From assembly GCF_021130785.1 (NCBI RefSeq), contig NC_060207.1, forward strand, positions 104,469,001-104,533,000: 64,000 nt of DNA. The letters are read 5' to 3'. The notes under the pieces are model-generated. The model was not told where the DNA came from. It was given only the letters and a program-made list of their open reading frames with translations, and did no database searches. This DNA comes from Homalodisca vitripennis (Eukaryota > Arthropoda > Insecta > Hemiptera > Cicadellidae). Each line of letters starts with the position of its first letter. The first letter of the stretch is position 1. Below, piece by piece: positions 56,531 through 64,000 of the stretch. The position numbers were made by a program, and so were the translations under genes.

Positions 56531-57645
56531 TACAATGTTAAATTATTAATTTTAGTTATGAAGACAAATTTTTAGATTGTTGAAATTTTTAGAACCATTT
56601 TAAAAAGTGAGTGCATAGTCATTGGTTCACTAATATGATTGGTGAAGTAATTTATCTGTAATGAGTTTGTGTTTGTTTATGTGTATTAGAATTTATTTAT
56701 ATTATAGTGTAAACTTAATTTCAGTATATTAAGTATTTTATTTTATAGATAATACATTGTGCTGTCACTGTTCAACAGACCAATCTGTTGTAGGTACAAG
56801 ATTACTTTAATATTCTGTTAACCCAATAAGTGATACTATTGTCTACCTTACCTAGCCTTAATCAACTCTGACTGGACCAAGTAATATGTTCTGAAATTCT
56901 TATAAACTCAGTGTTTGTATTAGTAAGTGCAAAATATACTTTTTTATACTGGTATAAAATTCCTTTTTCATTCTTAATGTCCTTTCTATTTATAATGATT
57001 CCTGAAGGAAGAATTGGAAATAATTTTTGCTGTTGTGGTTTATGCTGAACATATCAGATTACTCTTTTGATTCCAATGTCTGTATATACTTATGTTCACT
57101 ATTTGATTATTTAAAAATATAAAATGTAACAAAACTTACACTGTTCTATACGAAAATCACTGCAAGGAATCAATATTTTTAATAAAGTGGTGAAATAAAC
57201 TTTATGCAGTATTTTACAAATGTTACAGAACTTATGTGGCATTGCAACTTGATATATGTAAAGTCTGCTTAAAATGATAACTAACTACTCAGTTCATCGC
57301 TCAATGAGCAGTGCATTATATTACTTGGTTATTTTAGAATTATTCTTTTCATGTTTCTTTACATTTTTTTACATTAGTGTTTTAATATTGGCCATATTTA
57401 GTATGACTTTTACTAATGATTCTGAATAAAATACACTTGATTATTGAATAATATGTTAGTGTCGTAAAAATCCATTTTTTTACGTTTATATATCGAGATA
57501 AGTTGTGGCATTTGGTGTGGTTGCTCATTTTTAACTGTAGATTTGTTCAAGATCATATTAATACGTACTATTTTTTATATGTAGGTTTGTCTTCCATAAA
57601 TACAGTCAAAAAAGTTTTAGGCAAGTTATTTTTAACATAACACAG
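56531..57645. other. Downstream flank of AT-hook copy 2
   Basis: Similar to 38620-39115 for about 500 bp (for example CCAATAAGTGATACTATTGTC and CTGACTGGACCAAGTAA), marking the right side of the duplicated segment at about 57065. Nothing else recognised. Confidence 0.6.
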
Positions 57646-58990
57646 TGTCCCACAGAGAGGTTTAAAAGTTTGATTTTATATTACTTGCATGTTTATGCAC
57701 CGAACATTTTCAAACTCTAGGCAATTAATAAAGTAGGTTTTAAAAATATTCTGTGAAAATCAAAGCTCCTTAACAATATTATAGAAACAAAATGGTGACA
57801 TACTGAAAACTTTACCTTTTTGCTTCCTATAAAAATTCATTTCTTGTATTACCTGATTTGATTACTGCGTTACATTTTAAAGAACAGCTGTTTATAACGC
57901 TCATTGTTGAAAGCAGCTGTTTGATTGAAGAATATTACTTGTGCTATAAAAACATAACCTAACCTCCTCCATTACAGTTTTACTGATATTGAAGTTTGAG
58001 AAATGGCTTTTAATGTTGATCAAAAATTGAAGTGTTGTGCATGGGCTATTGCTTTTGGCAACATACAGAATTAGAAAATTTCAGGTTGCCTACCCAGGAA
58101 TTGAACCACCCTCTAATCCAACAATAACAAAGTGGAAAAATCTTTTGTTAGAAACTGAAAGTGTCGTAAAAATGTACTCTAGAGGATCAAATGATGAAAT
58201 GAGAAGTACTTGTATGTGTTTTAATGCTCCGCTCTCCAGATAAACCGAAATCACTAAGGAAGGTTGAACTTGAAAGTGGTGTTCCAAAGTCTTCAGTACA
58301 GAGAATAATTAAGAAAAACGAAATTAAATTTTTCTAAAGTCACCTAGTCCATAATCTACTTGAAGATGCGGACAGGAAAGTGGAATTTTTTTCTCGTATC
58401 ATTGAATTTCATAAAGTAGATCCTAATTGACATACTCTAATTTGTTTTTCAGACGAGTCCACTTTCTACTGCAATGGTGCTGTAAATAGGCATAATTAAT
58501 TGTAATAACACCGATAATCCACACATTCTTGAACAGACTACTAAAATCAAAAGAAATTACTGTTTGGGCAGCTGTCAGTTGTAATGTGGTGCTATTTTAC
58601 GACATTTCAGACAGTATAATGACTGGGAATAGGTATGAACAGGTTTTAAATAAACAAGTCTTGCCTCATTTTGCGGTTCCAGAAATTGATCAAGCAATCT
58701 TCCAACAAGATGGTGCTCCTCATTTCACAAATCCTGTCAAGCGATTACTAAATGACAACCTTCATGGCCATTAGATTGGTCGTGGAAGTGATTTTTTAGA
58801 TTGGCCACCCCGATCCCCAGATTTAACTGTGTGTGGTTTCTTTCTATAGGGTTACTAAAGGAACTAAGTTGGTAATCTTATTAACGAATTGTCGGAGTTT
58901 AAAGTATAATATTTTTCTTGCAGTAAGTATTTTTTAGATTACGTTTGTAGATCGCCGCGAGTTTCTTGTGTACAAGATTCCTGGACAACA
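57646..58990 (+). mobile_element. Tc1/mariner-type element, degraded
   Basis: The left end is probably CAGTGTCCCACAGAGAGGTT, also seen at 39753. The transposase remnant follows at 58003-58850. The right terminus was not identified. Confidence 0.65.
58003..58850 (+). pseudogene. Mariner/IS630-type transposase remnant
   Basis: It starts MAFNVDQKLKCCAWAIAFGN. Across frames it then reads YPGIEPPSNPTITKWKNLLL, ETESVVKMYSRGSNDEMRST (helix-turn-helix part), VELESGVPKSSVQRIIKKNE (second helix-turn-helix), LLEDADRKVEFFSRIIEF and FSDESTFYCNGAVNRHN (first catalytic Asp, SDES). The frame 58529-58774 gives KSKEITVWAAVSCNVV, IDQAIFQQDGAPHFTNPVKR (second catalytic Asp, QQDGAP) and LLNDNL, then WPPRSPDLTVCGFF (third catalytic block, SPDLT). 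All catalytic blocks can be seen, but many stops and frame changes separate them. Length is close to a normal transposase of about 340 residues. Confidence 0.85.
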
Positions 58991-59387
58991 GCTGATCGGG
59001 ATTATGCAAATTACTACAGACTGTAATTTAATGAACAGAAAACAGATCAACTGAATCTTGATTGGATTTTTTTCATTTAATCCTTGTAGGCTTAAGTTAA
59101 CTGTTTTATTTTTGGTTGATTAACAGCATTATTAGGCTTCATTTTTTGGTTGATCAAACTCATCCTCGCATAAAACTTCATATAATATACCCAGTTAACA
59201 TATCAAAGTGATTTATGAACCTTTATATTAGTGAAGAAATGAGTCACAATCAATCTTCAGGGTTGTAGTGACAGGGGTATTCTCTTCTCCAATTGATTCT
59301 ATAATAAGTGCTGGTAATTTTGTTATTGTCAGATGATTATAAACAATAGTAAAAATGTTGAAGATGGAGCTTGTATTGTATGCTTGT

Positions 59388-59524
59388 TAACTTATTTACA
59401 TTTAAATACATAAATCAATATTTAAAACAAAAGGGTCTGACGATAGCCTTGCTATCAAAAGGCCTCACAAAAATAAAAGTTTTAAATGTTGGTTTATGTG
59501 TTTAAATGTAAATAAGTTAATAGT
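59388..59524. repeat. Hairpin with 45-bp arms around a CTGACGA-type motif
   Basis: The left arm GTTAACTTATTTACATTTAA and onward is repeated inverted at 59480-59524. The loop contains GGGTCTGACGATAGCCTTGC, then TATCAAAAGGCCTCAC and AAAAATAAAA. Inside the loop GATAGC-CTT-GCTATC makes a small stem. This phrase is reminiscent of sequences in Penelope-like and related retroelement ends; I cannot confirm that. Confidence 0.6.
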
Positions 59525-60115
59525 AAAGAATTTGTAATATTTCTTTTTAGGATATTTTTCAAAAAGTATAATAAACAAATTAAGTTAATATGTTAACTTG
59601 TTTTTATATTGATTGTAAATGAAATAATTTTTCAAAGTGAAATATGATCTACATTTTAATAATTTGATAGTAAAATATTTTTATTGATTGTAGGTTTCAC
59701 CACAAATCTTATTTCATATAAGAACAGTTTTCTATTTATTATGGCAAAAAAATGTATAACCGTTATAAGTGAAATGCTTTACACTTGCATTTCTTGCAAA
59801 ACTACTAAAATAATGAATTATACTTTATCATAAAACTAATTATAGGATCTCGTACCATATTAAACTATAGGTTTAGATATGAGATTGTTCCGTTTGCTTG
59901 GTATGCGACTTAGACATACATCACTAATTCAGTTACGAAACAAAACATGCGCTATTTAATGTTTTATGCAACACAGTTCAAAGTTAAATCGATAGAACAT
60001 AGCGGATTCATTATTAATATTTTCTGTTGTATTTTAAAGTTAATTTTAGTTAAAGAGTGTAATTATTAGCAATTTATTTGGTTAATGTGTTATGTTGTTT
60101 TACACAGAATTTACA

Positions 60116-60118
<3 letters not shown>

Positions 60119-60156
<38 letters not shown>
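60119..60156. repeat. (AT)n microsatellite
   Basis: About 19 AT units, next to the SINE body at 60157. Confidence 0.95.
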
Positions 60157-60158
<2 letters not shown>

Positions 60159-60385
60159 ATGTTTATTGAAATTAAATAAGGCTATTGCCATTTATACAAT
60201 TTAATGTAAATAAAAGCCGTTTGACAGGTATTTGGTCTTCCGATCATATGTTAGTTTGCTTATTAAAAACGCATATGTGACATATATGGCCAATTACAAA
60301 ATAATTGAATCGGAAAAAGTAAGCGCTCTGTGGTGTAATGGTAGCACATTCACCCGGCAAGTGAGAGATCCGGTGTGATTCAATT
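60157..60385. mobile_element. SINE pieces: body followed by a second tRNA-like head
   Basis: 60157-60290 matches the SINE body at 52631-52499 (CAATGTTTATTGAAATTAAA, GACAGGTATTTGGTCTTCCG, CATATGTTAGTTTG). Then, at 60325-60380, a head CTCTGTGGTGTAATGGTAGC with GAGAGATCCGGTG follows, so the order is body-head, the reverse of one element. These are parts of two insertions. Confidence 0.7.
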
Positions 60386-60392
60386 TTTATTG

Positions 60393-60396
<4 letters not shown>

Positions 60397-60450
<54 letters not shown>

Positions 60451-60496
60451 ACAGTTTTCTCTCTAGTTGGTAGGGTAAATTTGGTACTTTTATATA

Positions 60497-60548
<52 letters not shown>

Positions 60549-60597
60549 ACAGTTTTCTCTCTAGTTGGTAGGGTAAATTTGGTACTTTTATAGCTTT
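60397..60597. repeat. Duplicated 52-bp unit separated by TA microsatellites
   Basis: (TA)n at 60397-60446 and 60492-60543 are each followed by GTGAACAGTTTTCTCTCTAG and TTGGTAGGGTAAATTTGGTA with CTTTTATA. The two copies look identical over about 50 bp, so the duplication is recent. Confidence 0.9.
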
Positions 60598-60649
60598 AAG
60601 TTGGCATCCCTGGGATAAGTCCTGATCAGCTGATTGATTAACATTGCAG

Positions 60650-61030
60650 TTAGAATAATGGCAGGATTAGGACCTAGAGAGAGCTGCAGAAACATTTACA
60701 AAGACTGGAACCTCTACTTACAGTAGCTTCAATTTACATACTGGAAACCATCTTGTACTCCTTAACAAAAGACCCTCCGAAACAAAGCCACCTGCACAAC
60801 CATTAAACCAGGCAAGCAGAAGATTATTCACTACCAGTCCACAGAACAGTCTTATTTGAAAAAACCATCATAGCCGGATTGAAACTGTTCAACAAACTAC
60901 CACAACATATGAAATAATATCTGAAGGACCACAATCCAATAGCCATGAAAAAGACCCTTCAGAGTTGGCTACAAGACAAGCTTTCTACACGCTGGACGAG
61001 TTCTTCTCATGGAATGACGAACCTGACTGA
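60650..61030 (+). pseudogene. LINE ORF2 C-terminal fragment
   Basis: From about 60711: PLLTVASIYILETILYSLTK, HLHNH then a stop, TRQAEDYSLPVHRTVLFEKT, IIAGLKLFNKLPQHMK then a stop, IAMKKTLQSWLQDK and finally, in another frame, FYTLDEFFSWNDEPD and a TGA at 61028-61030. It is the same C-terminal architecture as 15907-16339 (LPSLYIFET, HRTVIYE, FINKLP, AFYNVDEYL) but a different, more broken copy. Confidence 0.75.
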
Positions 61031-61069
61031 CTAAAGAATTTTGTTAACGACACTGTAACATATCTTAAT

Positions 61070-61130
61070 GGGTGAATGTGCTACCATTACATCACAGAGC
61101 CCTTACTTTTTCCGATTCAATTATTTTGTA
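61070..61130 (-). mobile_element. tRNA-like SINE head in reverse orientation
   Basis: On the minus strand, AATAATTGAATCGGAAAAAG and AAGGGCTCTGTGATGTAATG with GTAGCACATTCACCC match 60302-60353, including 20 bases upstream of the tRNA-like part. The two copies face each other across the LINE fragment. Confidence 0.7.
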
Positions 61131-61145
61131 TTTTTGAACATTTAA

Positions 61146-62153
61146 CACTTAAGAGTGCTAATCCCGTAATTTTACGGAACGGTGAAACTTCCGAAGAATG
61201 CTAATCCCGTAGTTTTACGTGGTTGTCATTTCAATTGGTATTATATTACATTGTCCGTATTTAAACGGGTTTTGCCTACTCTACAATGTTATTTGGGTTT
61301 TAAGTAACACAATTCACCGCTTCATGAGCTTGATGACAAAGCAACTTCGGTCGCATTGTTTACGTGACGCTGACGTGACGTTCGTTGCAGCCGGCAGTCG
61401 ATGGCGCAATCATGGCTTCTCGCAGCTTGAACGACGTTGCGATCAGTGATGTGTTAGATGAGGATAGTTTTATTGTTGATAGTATTTTTGACGATTCTGA
61501 CATTGATCCTGATTTTATGGAAGAAGATGAGACACATATTTCAGGTAAGAATAAGTCTATTTATCACATAAACATCAGTCTAAAAGTTTGGTTATGTTAT
61601 TGTTTTCGTGAATCAAACTATAATTCGTATTCTAATAAATTAACTTTATTCAACTAATATTCTATTCATATGAATAAAATGAAAATATATTCATATTTTA
61701 CATAGTATATTATTATGTTACAGATGCTGAAAACGGTACTGACGGCGAAAGTAATGCCGACGCTTCAATATGTCGGCATAGTTCTTTTGTCAAAAAACTA
61801 CTAAATATAAAAAAAATTATTTGTATTATTCAAAGGATAGTTTATATTTGTAAATGGGTCATTGTAAATAATTGTATATAAGCTTAGTTTAGTTTGTTAG
61901 ATAAAAAAACTGTCTCAAAAAATAATTTCTTTTTCAAAAAATATATGTTTTTCAAAAACATTTTTTATGTGTAGTTTATTAAAATAACACCAACAATCTC
62001 ACGTTAAAAGAAAGACGAAAGTAAGCTGAATTAAGGCATGTAAGTATTTTTCTAATACCTTAAATACTTTTGTTTTAATAAATTTTTGAAAACCACCAAA
62101 AACGCCCAGCATTCTACAGAGTTACATGTTATTTAGGGCCAGCACTCAAAGTG
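61146..62153 (+). mobile_element. piggyBac-type deletion derivative
   Basis: TTAA (61142-61145) is followed by CACTTAAGAGTGCTAATCCC. The right end, inverted, is CACTTTGAGTGCTGGCCC, next to TTAA (62154-62157). The left end has two GCTAATCCCGTAxTTTTACG repeats (about 61160 and 61198). It keeps a two-exon transposase start (61412-61760). Size about 1 kb. Confidence 0.85.
61412..61910 (+). pseudogene. piggyBac-type transposase start, with a possible intron
   Basis: MASRSLNDVAISDVLDEDSF is followed by an acidic run (IVDSIFDDSDIDPDFMEEDE, then THIS). At 61542 a consensus donor G|GTAAGAA appears, and at about 61722 an acceptor TTATGTTACAG. Splicing would continue in frame as D-AENGTDGESNADAS, again acidic. 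The catalytic domain is deleted and the frame then runs into AT-rich DNA. The retained splice sites suggest the source element had an intron near codon 44. Confidence 0.55.
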
Positions 62154-62157
62154 TTAA

Positions 62158-64000
62158 CATGCCACCAGAACTATGGTTTTTAAATATATCATGTGTGTAA
62201 CCATTAACTATTTTTTTTTTAATTTACAAAAACATACTAAGGAGTTGACCAAAGTAAATACGCTCATCAAAAAAACAAACTTGAGTTCATTTGAATGGAC
62301 ATTTTTATCAACAACGCAGCATTGTAAATAGTAAATTATTATAACTTTGAACCTTGCAATAAATGTTCAGATCATATCTAAACCCCAATTTACATATAAA
62401 CTGTTCAATAGCAGAGTTTATATAAGATATCTTTACATGTTTAGTAACCAAAGCGTTAGTGACTATTGACAATTTACACTAACTACATAGTTACAACAAA
62501 ATATCATTTCGATGGCAATAAATTTACTAAATACATTCATAAGAAGCAGATTTAAACGAACTATAATGTATTTAGTAAATATGAAAAAGTTATAGTTTTT
62601 AAAAATTTTAATTCTTTTTGTTTTGGTTAATATAGGATATATATTCACTGATTCAAAAGTAAGTTTGTGTGTTTTTCATATAAAAATTATTATAACAAAA
62701 TATATAAAGAATCCTACAACAAATTGTTGAGATATATAGTCCAATAATATTTATTAATAAGTGAGTTGGAATGCTATTATAATTAGAATTTTATAAATTT
62801 AATTGCATCAAATAGGAATATTACACATTTAGGAATAATAGGCCTAGAAATTATTTGTCACATACAGAATTCTTTATTACATAATCTTATATCAACAAAT
62901 AAGTATCAGTGTTATTTATACAAAATAAGACAATAGTAACAATGTATAGAAATATTCACACAAAAATTACAGTAATAAAGTACATCATATTTACAATGTT
63001 TTGTCATATTTTTCAGACTGGAAAGAAATGAATACATTATCAGTTATAATGTATACTAAGATAGAGGAAACAGGATTCTCAACTTATAGATATTTACAAT
63101 AGTGTTATTAATGTATATTATCAAAATAAAGTAACAAAGATCATTCATTTTTAAAGATATGTCTTTGTTTATTACTCTATTAAAACAAAATAAACTTACA
63201 AACACGTAATTTTGGAAAATTCAATAATTTATATCTAGAAATATACATGTACTGTATTAATAAAATATGTTCTATTTTTCCAAAATAATTCATGATTGTA
63301 AGCTTAGCAATTGAGAGCTTTGCATCTTTCATTTAATATATTGTTATTGTAATGAAGTAGTGAAACATCCACCCTTACACTGACTTTCAATATAGTCATT
63401 TATGATACACACATTGAAATATTAAAGGGCTCAATTATACATCCATTACACTTCTTGGAAAACTATAAAGATTCAACAGAGAAGTTGAAAACCAAGGAAG
63501 AGAGCTTCTTTCCGATCCTTGAACTTGACGTCAGCACATCAATGAAGACTTCAGCCACTGCAAAATGTATCTTTATTAGAAATATAACTACATTGGGGAT
63601 GATACTATATAATAACAGTAAGAACTGATGGACAATGTGAGCCTTTACATAAGTTGATTGATAGAAGACTATTGGGTATTTCATTACAATTAATAAAAAA
63701 TTAAAAAGAACTACAGGTTTAAGAGGAAACTAATAAGAATAATATCAATGCCCTATCACCAAATAAAGGCTATAGGCTACATATTCATTATTATTGGTAC
63801 TAACTAGATAAAAATGCATTAATTTAAAACTCACTATTTTAAACCATTTTTTTAAAATGTTCTAAAATAACCTCTGTCATTAATTATATTATAATCAGCC
63901 ATATACTGAATCTCTTAAATGAATTGAAAAATGTATGAACTTGGCTATATTTAATTCAATCAGATCAGTTTTTGATTGGGATCACTTGAGACAAATTTAT
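62158..64000. other. AT-rich DNA, no feature recognised
   Basis: Only short open frames without motifs are present. Confidence 0.5.

Noticed and set aside
58037..58243. 68-codon plus-strand frame as a separate gene
   Set aside because: It is one frame of the broken mariner-type transposase at 58003-58850.
59388..59524. Active hammerhead ribozyme
   Set aside because: The conserved GAAA after the stem is not present and no closing stem III is visible; kept only as a low-interest relic.
1..64000. CRISPR arrays, operons, phage or bacterial genes
   Set aside because: No short regular repeats with unique spacers, and no Shine-Dalgarno-led dense coding; intron structure and retrotransposons show a eukaryotic nuclear genome.

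Overview
The window looks like a stretch of an AT-rich, intron-rich arthropod nuclear genome, most likely an insect. The evidence is long spliced genes with GT/AG introns and a dense mix of non-LTR retrotransposons, tRNA-derived SINEs and cut-and-paste transposons (piggyBac, Tc1/mariner, Merlin-like, hAT-like). I cannot fix the order from sequence alone; a hemipteran would fit, but that is inference. I see no bacterial operon, CRISPR array, rRNA gene or intact tRNA gene.

The only intact host genes I can support are two tandem, same-strand copies of a small HMGA-like AT-hook chromatin protein. Copy 1 has coding exons at 21660-21713, 31433-31549 and 38361-38462 (90 aa). Copy 2 has them at 50933-50986, 53386-53502 and 56285-56392 (92 aa). 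Both have phase-0 introns at the same places. Both are preceded by a matching non-coding first exon (ending 9216 and 47847) and by matching promoter DNA carrying TTGGCGCC, CCCGCC and TTTGGCG motifs that resemble E2F sites. The duplication therefore appears to include promoter, introns and 3' UTR. Copy 1 has grown to about 29 kb because its introns collected transposons; copy 2 is about 9 kb.

Most of the rest is mobile DNA. 1-950: two LINE fragments. 3875-6360: an internally deleted LOA/I-type LINE. 9767-11758: a three-level nest of TIR elements inside the first intron of copy 1. 12247-14258: a transposase N-terminus, a mariner deletion derivative and a perfect-TIR element holding a 53-bp palindrome. 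15668-16505: a MITE split by a LINE tail. 17907-20463: a longer, broken LINE of the same family as 3965-6360. About 22110-25560 and 32815-37805: two diverged copies of one large repeat, each with its own TTAA-flanked piggyBac derivative. 26742-27098: three exact-period 119-bp tandem units. 27.5-29.4 kb: a decayed piggyBac transposase gene. 39224-39711: a long inverted repeat. 40242-41230: an insect dispersed repeat. 42935-45161: piggyBac ends, a LINE ORF1 remnant and a Merlin-type MITE. 45779-47563: a LINE reverse transcriptase. 48422-50480: hAT-like and Merlin-like remnants. 55204-56236: a piggyBac derivative inside copy 2. 57646-58880: a mariner-type pseudogene. 60-61 kb: SINE, microsatellite and LINE pieces. 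61146-62153: another piggyBac derivative.

Two themes stand out. The first is the duplicated AT-hook gene pair under similar, possibly cell-cycle-linked promoters. The second is a recurrent class of about 0.85-1.1 kb TTAA-flanked elements that keep the start of a piggyBac-type transposase (in one case also its C-terminal zinc-binding domain) but lack the catalytic core.
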